Shown one piece after another: positions 17,719-29,805 of a stretch of DNA of 64,000 nucleotides. The translations under genes were made by a program, and so were the position numbers. The notes beneath the pieces were generated by a model, which was not told the origin of the DNA, made no database searches, and worked only from the letters and a program-made list of their open reading frames with translations. This DNA is from Mycolicibacterium holsaticum DSM 44478 = JCM 12374. GTDB lineage: Bacteria; Actinomycetota; Actinomycetes; Mycobacteriales; Mycobacteriaceae. The DNA lies in the NCBI RefSeq assembly GCF_019645835.1, contig NZ_CP080998.1, positions 4,278,001 through 4,342,000 on the forward strand, read 5' to 3'. Position 1 is the first letter of the stretch. Each line of letters opens with the position of its first letter.

Positions 17719-18414
17719 GTGAATCGTGATCTAGTTCGTCGTTGGGGAAGTCGGGGGTTGCTGCTCGTCGGGGCGGCAGTGCTCGCGGTGGCCGGGCTGA
17801 TCGCACCGCCAACGCCTGGCTACCGAGGCTTGGCGCCCGTCGCCGCCGCGCAGTCCTGCCCGCAGGCCGAACTGATCTTCGCGCGCGGGCGCACCGAGTC
17901 CCCCGGCGCGGGTGTGATCGGCAACGCACTCATCAGCGCTGTGCGCAGCAAGACCGACAAGAACATCAACCTCTACGCCGTCAACTATCCCGCGGACTAC
18001 GAGATCGACATCGGCGCCAACGACATGAGCTCACGCATCCAGGACATGGCGGGCCGGTGCCCCGACACCAGGCTGGTGCTGGGCGGGTACTCACTCGGCG
18101 CGGCGGTCACCGACGTCGTGCTGGCCGCACCGATCGCGGCGTTCGGTTTCAAGAAGCCGCTGCCGGCGGGCATGGACACCCACATCGCGGCGGTCGCACT
18201 GTTCGGCAACGGCTCGGCCTGGGCCGGACCGATCACGACCTTCAGCCCGCTCTACAGCGAACGCACGATCGAGTTGTGCCATGGCGCCGATCCGATCTGC
18301 AACCCCGCCGACCCCAACACCTGGGAGGGCAACTGGCCCGACCACGCCGCGCGGGCCTACATCAACGCGGGCATGGTCAACCAGGCCGCCGACTTCATCG
18401 CGGCGCGGATCTAG
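17719..18414 (+). CDS. Secreted cutinase-family serine esterase, divergent copy 3
   Basis: The 231-residue protein has a GTG start and a signal peptide ending VAAAQS. Its nucleophile motif is GGYSLGAAV, with Leu in place of the usual Gln next to the serine that helps form the oxyanion hole. The Asp lies in [10 protein letters not shown] and the candidate His in WPDHAARAY. It is more diverged than copies 1 and 2, which suggests a different substrate. Its stop overlaps the convergent truA by four bases. Confidence 0.9.
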   Translation: MNRDLVRRWGSRGLLLVGAAVLAVAGLIAPPTPGYRGLAPVAAAQSCPQAELIFARGRTESPGAGVIGNALISAVRSKTDKNINLYAVNYPADYEIDIGANDMSSRIQDMAGRCPDTRLVLGGYSLGAAVTDVVLAAPIAAFGFKKPLPAGMDTHIAAVALFGNGSAWAGPITTFSPLYSERTIELCHGADPICNPADPNTWEGNWPDHAARAYINAGMVNQAADFIAARI

Positions 18415-19304
18415 TCGACGACCCGCAGGTCGCGGGTCACCCGGGTGCGGGCCTCGAGTTGGTCCTTCGGCGGGTAGTCGATGCCGACGAGTGTCAGCCC
18501 CTGCGGCGGTGCTGCCGCGAACTCGCTGGAACGTCGCTCGGCCTGCAACAGCGTTGCGCACCAGTCAGGTTCGCGGCGATGCTCGCCCACCGCAAGCAAC
18601 GCACCCACCAGTGACCGGACCATCGACCAGCAAAACGCGTCGGCGGTGACGTGCGCGGTGATGCGGTCGCCCTCGCGTGACCAGTTCAGCCGCTGCAGGT
18701 CGCGGATTGTGGTGGCTCCCTCGCGATGACGGCAGAAGGCGGCGAAGTCGCGCAGCCCCAGCAGGTGTCGGGACGCGACGGCCATGGCGTCGACGTCCAG
18801 CGGACGCGGCCACGCCGTCACGTAGCGCGCGTCCTGGGGTTCCACGCCGTACGGCGCCGTGGAGAGCCGATAGGTGTAATGCCGGCGCAACGCCGAGAAC
18901 CGCGCATCGAAACCCGCTGGAGCACGGAAAATGTCGAGCACGCGCACATCCGGCGGCAGGAACCGGCCCAGCCGTCGCACCAACGGAAGGAACTCGCTGT
19001 CGCCCTGGCGCGGGGCGCGCGGATAGGCGTGCGAGAGTGCGTCGGCGGGCACGTCGACGTGTGCGACCTGCCCGGTGGCGTGCACACCGGCGTCGGTGCG
19101 CCCGGCCGCGCGTAGCCGTACCGGGGTGCGGAACACCGTCGACAACGCCTCATCGAGGACGCCTGCCACGGTGCGCTGCCCGGCCTGGGCCGCCCAGCCA
19201 GCGAAATCGGTGCCGTCGTAGGCGATGTCGGCGCGAAGACGAACAGGCCCGCCACCGTTACCGATGGCGGGCCCGTCGCTCACGTCACTAGGACTTGTCG
19301 TCAT
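18411..19304 (-). CDS. truA: tRNA pseudouridine(38-40) synthase TruA
   Basis: TruA converts uridines 38-40 of the tRNA anticodon arm to pseudouridine. The 297-residue product shows [14 protein letters not shown], the catalytic Asp motif [12 protein letters not shown], and the C-terminal [12 protein letters not shown] motif. The ATG at 19304 overlaps the end of rplQ by 17 bases; a GTG at 19283, four bases after the rplQ stop, is an alternative start giving 290 residues. The rplQ-truA order is conserved in mycobacteria. Confidence 0.95.
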   Translation of the reverse strand: MTTSPSDVSDGPAIGNGGGPVRLRADIAYDGTDFAGWAAQAGQRTVAGVLDEALSTVFRTPVRLRAAGRTDAGVHATGQVAHVDVPADALSHAYPRAPRQGDSEFLPLVRRLGRFLPPDVRVLDIFRAPAGFDARFSALRRHYTYRLSTAPYGVEPQDARYVTAWPRPLDVDAMAVASRHLLGLRDFAAFCRHREGATTIRDLQRLNWSREGDRITAHVTADAFCWSMVRSLVGALLAVGEHRREPDWCATLLQAERRSSEFAAAPPQGLTLVGIDYPPKDQLEARTRVTRDLRVVD

Positions 19305-19830
19305 CCTTTTCGGCTTCAGCCTCGTCGGCCTGCGCCTCGGCCTCGTCGGCGGCGGCCTCGGTCGCCTCGGGCTCGACCTCGTCTGCCCGCGTCGCCTGCG
19401 AGGCCGCCGCACGGGACTCGACGTCGCCGCCGGCGCGGCTCCGGCGGGCCCGCTCGGCCTCGGAGGTCACCGTCTTCTCCCGCACCAGCTCGATGACCGC
19501 CATGGGCGCGTTGTCGCCCTTGCGTGCCTCGACCTTGATGATGCGGGTGTAGCCGCCGTTGCGGTCGGCGTAGAACGGGCCGATCTCAGCGAACAACGTG
19601 TGCACCACGTCCTTGTCGCGGATCTTCTTCATCACCTCACGCCGGTTGTGCAGCGTGCCCTTCTTGGCGTGGGTGATGAGCTTCTCCGCATAGGGCCGCA
19701 ACGCCCGCGCCTTGGGCTCGGTCGTCTTGATCCGGCCGTGCTCGAACAGCGAAGTGGCCAGGTTGGCCAGGATCGCCTTCTGGTGCGAGGACGACCCGCC
19801 GAGGCGAGGGCCCTTGGTGGGCTTGGGCAT
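19288..19830 (-). CDS. rplQ: 50S ribosomal protein L17
   Basis: L17 has 180 residues from ATG 19830 ([19 protein letters not shown]). The first about 120 residues are the conserved L17 core. The last 50 form a Glu/Ala-rich low-complexity acidic tail typical of mycobacterial L17. It lies 37 bases after rpoA, in the rpsM-rpsK-rpsD-rpoA-rplQ order. Confidence 0.97.
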   Translation of the reverse strand: MPKPTKGPRLGGSSSHQKAILANLATSLFEHGRIKTTEPKARALRPYAEKLITHAKKGTLHNRREVMKKIRDKDVVHTLFAEIGPFYADRNGGYTRIIKVEARKGDNAPMAVIELVREKTVTSEAERARRSRAGGDVESRAAASQATRADEVEPEATEAAADEAEAQADEAEAEKDDDKS

Positions 19831-19867
19831 GAAGAACTCCCTACTGAGAATTAAGGCGAGGTGGCGA

Positions 19868-20929
<1,062 letters not shown>

Positions 20930-20998
20930 CTATCTCCTTCTCGGCACCCGCTATTTGATGCCGGTTGGGGTTCTGCGGTCAGTGCGCCGCAGAAGTCG

Positions 20999-21604
20999 TT
21001 ACTTCGAGTAGAACTCGACGATGAGCTGCTCGGAGAGCGGCACGTCGATCTGCTCGCGGGTGGGCAGCTGGTGCACCAGGATGCGCTGGCGTTCGCCGAC
21101 CACCTGCAGCCAGCTGGGGATCGGGCGGTCGCCCGCCGTCTCCCGCGCGATCTGGAACGGCAGCGTGTTCAGTGACTTTTCCCGCACGTCGATGATGTCG
21201 TACTGCGACACCCGGTAGCTCGGGATGTCGACCTTGACACCGTTGACGGTGAAGTGACCGTGGCTGACCAGCTGACGCGCCATGCGGCGGGTGCGGGCCA
21301 GGCCGGCGCGGTAGACCACGTTGTCGAGCCGGCTCTCCAGGATGCGCAGCAACTCCTCGCCGGTGACGGCCGAGCGTCGCACCGCCTCCTCGTAGTAGCG
21401 GCGGAACTGCTTTTCCATCACGCCGTAGGTGAAGCGGGCCTTCTGCTTCTCCTGCAGCTGCAGGCGGTATTCACTTTCCTTGACCCGCGAGCGGCCATGC
21501 TGGCCGGGCGGGTAGGGACGCTTTTCGAAGGACTGATCGCCGCCGACCAGGTCGACGCCCAGGCGGCGCGACTTGCGGGTTGCGGGTCCGGTGTAACGAG
21601 CCAT
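20999..21604 (-). CDS. rpsD: 30S ribosomal protein S4
   Basis: S4 has 201 residues from ATG 21604 (MARYTGPATRKSRRLGVDL). The S4 RNA-binding domain is seen at SRLDNVVYRAGLARTRRMAR. A longer reading frame exists upstream, but the family start and the AGGAGGAGA Shine-Dalgarno sequence define this ATG. It lies 13 bases after rpsK. Confidence 0.98.
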   Translation of the reverse strand: MARYTGPATRKSRRLGVDLVGGDQSFEKRPYPPGQHGRSRVKESEYRLQLQEKQKARFTYGVMEKQFRRYYEEAVRRSAVTGEELLRILESRLDNVVYRAGLARTRRMARQLVSHGHFTVNGVKVDIPSYRVSQYDIIDVREKSLNTLPFQIARETAGDRPIPSWLQVVGERQRILVHQLPTREQIDVPLSEQLIVEFYSK

Positions 21605-21617
21605 CTCTAATCTCCTC

Positions 21618-22025
21618 CTAGACCCGGCGCCGCTTCGGCGGACGGCAGCCGTTGTGCGGCTGCGGCGTGACATCGGCGATCGCGCCGACCTCGAGGCCGG
21701 CGGCCTGCAGCGACCGGATGGCGGTCTCCCGGCCCGAACCCGGGCCCTTCACGAACACGTCGACCTTGCGCACGCCGTGCTCCTGCGCCTTGCGGGCGGC
21801 GTTCTCGGCGGCCAGCTGGGCGGCGAACGGTGTCGACTTACGCGAACCCTTGAAGCCGACGTGGCCCGAGGAGGCCCACGCGATGACGTTGCCCTGCGGG
21901 TCGGTGATCGTCACGATCGTGTTGTTGAACGTGCTCTTGATGTGCGCGGCGCCGTGGGGGACGTTCTTCTTTTCCCGGCGACGGGTGGTCTTACCCTTCG
22001 CGCCACCCTTTTTCGGTGTTGGCAT
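21618..22025 (-). CDS. rpsK: 30S ribosomal protein S11
   Basis: S11 has 135 residues with the conserved [20 protein letters not shown] segment, [14 protein letters not shown], and the C-terminal [15 protein letters not shown]. It starts four bases after the rpsM stop. Confidence 0.98.
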   Translation of the reverse strand: MPTPKKGGAKGKTTRRREKKNVPHGAAHIKSTFNNTIVTITDPQGNVIAWASSGHVGFKGSRKSTPFAAQLAAENAARKAQEHGVRKVDVFVKGPGSGRETAIRSLQAAGLEVGAIADVTPQPHNGCRPPKRRRV

Positions 22026-22029
22026 CTAC

Positions 22030-22404
22030 TTACCTGGCCTTCTTCTTGCCGGCGATGGTGCGCTTGGGACCCTTGCGGGTGCGCGCGTTGGTCTTGGTCC
22101 GCTGGCCGCGCACAGGCAGGCCACGACGGTGCCGCAGACCCTGGTAGCAGCCGATTTCGATCTTGCGGCGGATATCGGCCTGCACCTCGCGGCGCAGATC
22201 ACCCTCCACCTTGAGGTTGCCCTCGATGTAGTCGCGCAGCTGGGTCAGCTGATCGTCGGTCAGATCTTTGGTTCGTAGGTCCTTGGAGATGCCCGTCGCC
22301 GCGAGGATCTCGTTGGAACGGGTACGGCCGATGCCGTAAATGTAGGTCAGGGCGACCTCCATGCGCTTATCGCGCGGGAGGTCTACGCCCACGAGACGTG
22401 CCAT
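22030..22404 (-). CDS. rpsM: 30S ribosomal protein S13
   Basis: S13 has 124 residues, opening [20 protein letters not shown], with the [11 protein letters not shown] helix-two-turn-helix segment and a lysine/arginine-rich C-terminus ([16 protein letters not shown]). An unusual 221-base spacer separates it from the upstream rpmJ. Confidence 0.98.
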   Translation of the reverse strand: MARLVGVDLPRDKRMEVALTYIYGIGRTRSNEILAATGISKDLRTKDLTDDQLTQLRDYIEGNLKVEGDLRREVQADIRRKIEIGCYQGLRHRRGLPVRGQRTKTNARTRKGPKRTIAGKKKAR

Positions 22405-22577
22405 CAGGCAGTGTTCCTTCTTCTATGCGGAGGTCTGGTCCCAGCCCGTTCCCCGATGGGGTCCGGCCTCCGTGCCGGACGTGATGAGCGCGGATCGCTC
22501 AGTGGTGCTGGGATTTCATCATTGAGTTGTAAATGCGGAAGCTCAGCGCTGTCGCCTGTCCCCCTACGCTTCGCGTG

Positions 22578-22624
22578 GGTGGGCCCACCGCTTGCGAGGG
22601 GAGTGCCCCCACTTCGTGCAAGCG
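22578..22624. repeat. Nested inverted repeats directly downstream of rpmJ
   Basis: Next to the rpmJ stop are arms CGCTTGC (22589-22595) and GCAAGCG (22618-22624). They enclose GGGG-AGTG-CCCC (22598-22609) and are followed by a perfect 12-base palindrome GGTGGGCCCACC (22578-22589). In the minus-strand transcript this would be a strong hairpin in the rpmJ-rpsM spacer. There is no U-run, so it could be an intergenic repeat, an attenuator or a processing signal. The rest of 22405-22577 shows nothing recognisable. Confidence 0.55.
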
Positions 22625-22625
22625 C

Positions 22626-22739
22626 TCATCCTTGCCGCTGCTTGTGGCGCGGATCGGAGCAGATCACCATGACCCGCCCATGCCGGCGGATCACCCTGCA
22701 CTTATCGCAGATGGGCTTGACGCTCGGGTTCACCTTCAC
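22626..22739 (-). CDS. rpmJ: 50S ribosomal protein L36
   Basis: L36 is a 37-residue protein beginning with a GTG codon ([15 protein letters not shown]) and ending RHKQRQG. The four zinc-ligand positions of the C+ type L36 are visible (Cys and His in CDKC, CSDPRH). It is too short for most gene callers and sits between infA and rpsM as expected. The frame stays open upstream, but the family start is unambiguous. Confidence 0.97.
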
Positions 22740-22773
22740 GGCTGTGTTCGATCCTGTTCTTCTCGTTCGAAAA

Positions 22774-22995
22774 CTACTTGTACCGGTAAACGATGCGGCC
22801 CCGGGACAGGTCGTAGGGAGACAACTCCACCACAACGCGGTCCTCGGGCAGGATGCGGATGTAGTGCTGCCGCATCTTGCCGCTGATGTGGGCAAGGACC
22901 TTGTGTCCGTTCTCCAGCTCAATACGAAACATCGCATTGGGCAGGGGCTCGACCACGCGACCCTCGACCTCGATGGCACCGTCCTTTTTGGCCAT
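22774..22995 (-). CDS. infA: Translation initiation factor IF-1
   Basis: IF-1 has 73 residues and an S1/OB fold ([20 protein letters not shown], then [20 protein letters not shown]). It binds the ribosomal A site during initiation. The Shine-Dalgarno sequence GGAGGA precedes the ATG. It is the first gene of the infA-rpmJ-rpsM run and is divergent from the response regulator fusion. Confidence 0.98.
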
Positions 22996-23220
22996 TATGT
23001 TTCGGAGATCCTCCGTGTCCTTCTAGTACTGCGGCGCCTATGTCACCGCGAGCGGCGACATCCTGCACGGCGCAGCTAACGCTTCCGACTACAAAACGTG
23101 AGCCAGCAGCCAGAAATTCCAGAACAGGGGCACGCAAGAGTCGGCGCGGAAGCCGCACCGCCGACCCATCTTACCTGCTCGAGCGCCCGGCCCAAAATCG
23201 CTGCACGACGATTCCTGCGC

Positions 23221-23241
23221 GACGTACGTCACCACTATATT
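23221..23241 (+). promoter_or_regulatory. Candidate promoter and palindrome upstream of the response-regulator fusion
   Basis: GACGTACGTC (23221-23230) is a perfect 10-base palindrome and is followed by TATATT (23236-23241), a plausible -10 element about 30 bases before the ATG at 23272. The palindrome would lie between the -35 and -10 positions, where a repressor or activator could act. The remainder of the 276-base infA-facing spacer shows no other clear signal. Confidence 0.35.
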
Positions 23242-23271
23242 CGCTGGCCGAGCAGCGCATACTTGACCACG

Positions 23272-24933
23272 ATGACCGGCCCAACTCCCCGCAAGCCCGT
23301 AATTCTGTCCGTCGACGACGATCCAGCCGTGTCCCGAGCCGTGGCTCGCGACCTGCGTCGCCAATACGGCGAGGCGTTCCGCATCGTGCGCGCCGAATCA
23401 GCACAAGATGCCCTCGAGACGCTCAACGAACTCAAGTTGCGCGGCGAGACCGTCGCGGTGTTCGTCGCCGACTACCGGATGCCGCAGATGAGCGGCATCC
23501 AGTTTCTCGAAGAGGCGATGGACATCTTCCCGATGGCGCGCCGTGTGCTGCTCACGGCATACGCCGACACCAACGCCGCGATCGACGCGATCAACGTCGT
23601 CGACCTGGACCACTATCTGCTCAAGCCGTGGGATCCGCCCGGCGAGAAGCTCTACCCGGTGATCGACGCGCTCATCGAGGCCTGGCGCGAAACCGGCGAT
23701 CGGGCGATCCCGCACACCAAGATCATCGGCCATCCCTACAGCGCCCGGTCCTCGGAGGTGCGTGAGTTCCTCGCCCGCAACCGGCTGTACTACACGTGGT
23801 TTCGCGCTGACGAGCGCAAGGGCAGACAGCTGCTCGACGCCGCCGGCCTCGACGACCTGACCCTGCCGGTGGTGATCACCGAACAGGGCGAGACGCTCGT
23901 CGCCCCGTCCGACGCCGAACTCGCCGCCACGCTCGGCTTGTCCACCACGCCGGCCGAGGATTTCTACGACCTCGTCGTCATCGGCGGCGGCCCGGCCGGC
24001 CTGGCCGCGGCGGTCTACGGCGCCTCTGAGGGGCTCAAGACGGTGCTCATCGAGCGCACCGCCACCGGTGGCCAGGCTGGCCAAAGCTCACGCATCGAGA
24101 ACTACCTCGGCTTCCCGGACGGGTTGTCGGGCGCTCAGCTCGCCGACCGGGCGCGCAGGCAGGCCGAGAAGTTCGAGGCCGAGTTGATCACCGCCGCCGA
24201 GGTCACCCGCCTCGAGGTCGACGGCGCCGCCCGCACGATTCACCTCTCAGACGGGCGGGCGGTCGGGACCAGGGCCGTGATCCTGGCGATGGGCGTCGAG
24301 TACCGCCAGCTGGACGCCGACGGCTGCGCCGGGCTGACGGGCGCCGGCGTCTACTACGGAGCCGCCACGTCGGTGGCCGCCGACTGCGACGACGAGGAGG
24401 TCCTCGTGATCGGCGGCGCGAACTCCGCGGGCCAGGCCGCCATGCACCTGTCGCGCAGCGCCAAGTCGGTGACCATCGTGTGCCGTCGCACCCTCGAGGA
24501 CTCCATGTCCTACTACCTCATCCAGCAGATCCGCGCCCAGCACAACATCAGGGAACTGCCCTACACCCGGGTGCACCAGGTCACCGGCAGCGACCATCTG
24601 GAACGCGTCTGCCTGGAGAACATCCGCTCCGGTGAGCGTGAAGAACACTGTTGCGGGCGCATGTTCGTGCTCATCGGCGCCGAACCGTGCACCGACTGGC
24701 TGGAACAGGCCGGCATCGCCCGCGACGACCACGGGTTCATCCTCGCCGGCCCCGATCTGCGGGACGTGGCGGGCTGGACGCTGGACCGGCCGCCGCACCA
24801 GCTGGAAACAAGCGTGCCGGGGGTATTTGTTGCAGGAGACGTGCGGTCTGCATCAGCCAAACGGGTGGCCGCGGCCGTCGGTGAAGGTTCGATGGCAGTG
24901 ATGTTGGTGCACCGGTATCTCGCCGAGGCGTAG
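23272..24933 (+). CDS. Response regulator receiver domain fused to thioredoxin reductase-like flavoprotein
   Basis: The 553-residue protein has an N-terminal REC domain (about residues 9-135) with acidic pocket VDDDP, phospho-acceptor Asp67 (ADYRMPQMSG) and conserved Lys in LLKPWDPP. After a linker, a pyridine nucleotide-disulfide reductase domain begins near residue 232 (VVIGGGPAGLAAAVYG) and includes ATGGQAGQSSRIENYLGFP, a second nucleotide site (VLVIGGANSAGQAAMHLSR) and the C-terminal VFVAGDVRS. The position of the thioredoxin reductase CxxC reads GVYYGAATSVAADC, so the redox cysteine pair is missing. The ATG at 23272 starts the REC domain. It lies 10 bases before the sensor kinase gene, indicating a two-component pair with a flavoprotein output. 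Confidence 0.9.
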   Translation: MTGPTPRKPVILSVDDDPAVSRAVARDLRRQYGEAFRIVRAESAQDALETLNELKLRGETVAVFVADYRMPQMSGIQFLEEAMDIFPMARRVLLTAYADTNAAIDAINVVDLDHYLLKPWDPPGEKLYPVIDALIEAWRETGDRAIPHTKIIGHPYSARSSEVREFLARNRLYYTWFRADERKGRQLLDAAGLDDLTLPVVITEQGETLVAPSDAELAATLGLSTTPAEDFYDLVVIGGGPAGLAAAVYGASEGLKTVLIERTATGGQAGQSSRIENYLGFPDGLSGAQLADRARRQAEKFEAELITAAEVTRLEVDGAARTIHLSDGRAVGTRAVILAMGVEYRQLDADGCAGLTGAGVYYGAATSVAADCDDEEVLVIGGANSAGQAAMHLSRSAKSVTIVCRRTLEDSMSYYLIQQIRAQHNIRELPYTRVHQVTGSDHLERVCLENIRSGEREEHCCGRMFVLIGAEPCTDWLEQAGIARDDHGFILAGPDLRDVAGWTLDRPPHQLETSVPGVFVAGDVRSASAKRVAAAVGEGSMAVMLVHRYLAEA

Positions 24934-24943
24934 GGAGATGGAC

Positions 24944-26404
24944 ATGGGCGACGCGGCGAACACCTGCCTACCCGACGAACTGCGGACGTTGTTCCTGTTC
25001 GAGGCGCTCGACGACCGGCAGTTGCAGGTGCTGTGCGACAACGGCCACATCGCCGCGTTCGAACCCGGACTGATCTGCGCCGAAGGGGACCCGGCGACCT
25101 GCTTTTACGTGCTGCTCGACGGTGAACTGGTGATGTCCAAACGCTCAAGCGGCGTCGACATCCAGACCGGCCGCACCTCGCAGCGCGGGGTGTACTGCGG
25201 GGCATGGTCGGCCTACGTGCCCGGCGAGGAGCACGTCTACGAGGCCTCGGTGCGGGTCACCAGGCCGTCGCGGTTCTTCGTGCTCGACGCCGACGCGTTC
25301 GCCACGTTCATGCAGACCGAATTCCCGATGGCCGTGCACCTGCTCGAAGGCCACCGCGTCGGCGGCCGGCGACAGCGGGAGATCGTCGGCCAGCGCGAGA
25401 AGCTGCTGGCGTTGGGCACGATCACCGCGGGCCTGACCCATCAGCTCAACAACCCGGCGGCGGCGGCCGCGCGCGCGGTCGCCGACCTGCGCGAGGGCGT
25501 CGGCAAGATGCGCCACAAGCTGGCGATGCTGGCCGACGGCAAGTTCAGCCCCGAGGCGCTGCGGGTACTGATCAGCATCCAGGACGAGGTCACCGAACAC
25601 GTCGCGAAGTCCAAGGCGGTGGAACTGTCCGCGCTGGAATCATCCGATCGCGAAGAGCAGATCGGCGACTGGCTGGAACAGCGCGGCATCAGCGGCGCCT
25701 GGGACTGGGCACCGACCTTCGTCGAGGCCGGCCTCGACCTTGACTGGCTGCAGCGGGTCCAAGCCTCCATCGACGACGTGGGCTGCTCGGCGACCTTGCA
25801 GAGCGCCCTCGGCTGGCTCAAGTACACAATCGACACCGAGCTGCGCATGAACGAGATCGCCGATGCCAGCAAGCGGATCTCGGCGTTGCTGGCCGGCGCC
25901 AAGCAGTACTCGCAGATGGACCGGGACGAATATCAGACCGCCAATGTCCACGAGCTGATTCACAGCACGATCAAGACCCTCTTCGGCGACAAGGTCGGCA
26001 AGGACAAGCCGATCGAGATGGTGTGGGAGAAGGACACGTCACTGCCCGAACTGCATTGTTATCCAGGCGATTTGAATGAGGTATGGGCGAACCTCATCGA
26101 CAACGCGATCCAGGCGATGGGCGGTCATGGCACGCTGACGATACGCACCGAACGCCACGACGGCGACATGGTGCGCGTGGAGATCTGTGACAACGGCCCC
26201 GGCATTCCCGAAGACCACATCGAGCGGATCTTCACCCCGTTCTTCACCACGAAACCGTTCGGCGAGGGCACCGGGCTCGGCCTGGACCTGGCCCGGCGCA
26301 TCGTGGTCGAAAAGCACCACGGCGACATCCGGGTGGAGTCCACACCCGGCGACACCCGGATCATCGTGCTGCTGCCGCTGGTGGCTCCGGCACCCGAGGA
26401 ATAG
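24944..26404 (+). CDS. Sensor histidine kinase with N-terminal cyclic-nucleotide-binding-type domain
   Basis: The 486-residue protein has a cNMP-binding-like beta domain (about residues 10-140; FEPGLICAEGDPATCFYVLLDGELVM), then a histidine kinase: H-box GTITAGLTHQLNNPAAAAA, N-box NEVWANLIDNAIQAM, G1 DNGPGIP, F-box FTPFFTTKP and G2 GEGTGLGL. There is no transmembrane helix, so it is cytosolic. The ATG at 24944 is preferred because AGGGAG sits six bases upstream; an ATG at 24938 directly abuts that sequence. It is the expected partner of the upstream response regulator fusion. The ligand could be a cyclic nucleotide or another signal; the residues do not decide it. Confidence 0.9.
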   Translation: MGDAANTCLPDELRTLFLFEALDDRQLQVLCDNGHIAAFEPGLICAEGDPATCFYVLLDGELVMSKRSSGVDIQTGRTSQRGVYCGAWSAYVPGEEHVYEASVRVTRPSRFFVLDADAFATFMQTEFPMAVHLLEGHRVGGRRQREIVGQREKLLALGTITAGLTHQLNNPAAAAARAVADLREGVGKMRHKLAMLADGKFSPEALRVLISIQDEVTEHVAKSKAVELSALESSDREEQIGDWLEQRGISGAWDWAPTFVEAGLDLDWLQRVQASIDDVGCSATLQSALGWLKYTIDTELRMNEIADASKRISALLAGAKQYSQMDRDEYQTANVHELIHSTIKTLFGDKVGKDKPIEMVWEKDTSLPELHCYPGDLNEVWANLIDNAIQAMGGHGTLTIRTERHDGDMVRVEICDNGPGIPEDHIERIFTPFFTTKPFGEGTGLGLDLARRIVVEKHHGDIRVESTPGDTRIIVLLPLVAPAPEE

Positions 26405-26433
26405 CTCACCCACTTCCCAGAGTTGGAGCAGCC

Positions 26434-27279
26434 ATGACGAAACCGAATCTCGGCACGTACGGCGCGTTCGGTCACCACGCGATGTGGCAACAACTGAGCC
26501 CGCAGCAACTGCGGGAGATCGAGAACCTCGGCTACGGGGCGATCTGGGCGGGTGGTTCACCGGCCGCCGAGCTGTCGTGGGTGGAGCCGCTTCTGGAACC
26601 GACGACCGAGGTGAAGGTGGCCACCGGCATCGTCAACATCTGGACCGCGGAGCCAGGCCCGGTCGCCGAGTCGTTTCATCGCATCGAAAAGGCCTATCCG
26701 GGCCGGTTTCTGCTGGGCATCGGCGTCGGCCATCCCGAAGCGCACACCACGTACAAAAAGCCGTACCAGGCGCTGTCGGACTACCTCGACAAACTCGACG
26801 AGTACGGCGTGCCCAAGGACCGTCGAGTGGTCGCCGCGCTGGGACCGCGGGTGTTGCGGCTTTCCGCGGAACGCTCGGCGGGCGCTCATCCGTATCTGAC
26901 GACGCCCGAGCACACCGCGCGGGCGCGCGAGTTGATCGGCCCCGAGGCGTTCCTGGCCCCCGAGCACAAGGTGGTGCTGACCACCGACGCGGAGAAGGCG
27001 CGCGCCGTGGGACGCAAGGCACTCGACATCTACCTCAACCTGACGAACTATCTCAACAGCTGGAAACGGCTGGGCTTCACCGACGAGGACGTCGCGCGGC
27101 CCGGAAGCGACCGCCTCGTCGACGCCGTCGTCGCCCACGGCGCCGTCGAGGCCGTAGCGTCACGGTTGAAAGAGCATCTCGACGCCGGCGCGGACCACGT
27201 ACCCGTGCAGGTGCTGACCGGACCGGACAAGCTGGTCGGCGCGCTCACCGAACTCGCAGGCCCGCTGGGTCTGCGGTGA
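26434..27279 (+). CDS. LLM-class F420-dependent oxidoreductase (Rv3463-like), copy 1
   Basis: The 281-residue protein is a luciferase-like TIM barrel with the family signature segments GYGAIWAGGSPAAELSWVEP, ATGIVNIWTAEPG, RFLLGIGVGHPE and AGAHPYLTTPEHT. These enzymes use coenzyme F420 for hydride transfer, which fits a mycobacterium. It lies 29 bases after the kinase gene. The substrate is unknown. Confidence 0.88.
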   Translation: MTKPNLGTYGAFGHHAMWQQLSPQQLREIENLGYGAIWAGGSPAAELSWVEPLLEPTTEVKVATGIVNIWTAEPGPVAESFHRIEKAYPGRFLLGIGVGHPEAHTTYKKPYQALSDYLDKLDEYGVPKDRRVVAALGPRVLRLSAERSAGAHPYLTTPEHTARARELIGPEAFLAPEHKVVLTTDAEKARAVGRKALDIYLNLTNYLNSWKRLGFTDEDVARPGSDRLVDAVVAHGAVEAVASRLKEHLDAGADHVPVQVLTGPDKLVGALTELAGPLGLR

Positions 27280-27297
27280 CCTCGAGGGGAATCAACG

Positions 27298-29785
<2,488 letters not shown>

Positions 29786-29805
29786 CCGGTTGCGCAGTCG
29801 CGACG

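Noticed and set aside
22996..23271. tRNA, small RNA or riboswitch in the infA upstream spacer
   Set aside because: No cloverleaf, terminator hairpin or known riboswitch core could be recognised; only a promoter-like element was kept.
29786..29805. Bidirectional terminator between rmlC and mce3F
   Set aside because: The 20-base spacer has no stem-loop or T-run.
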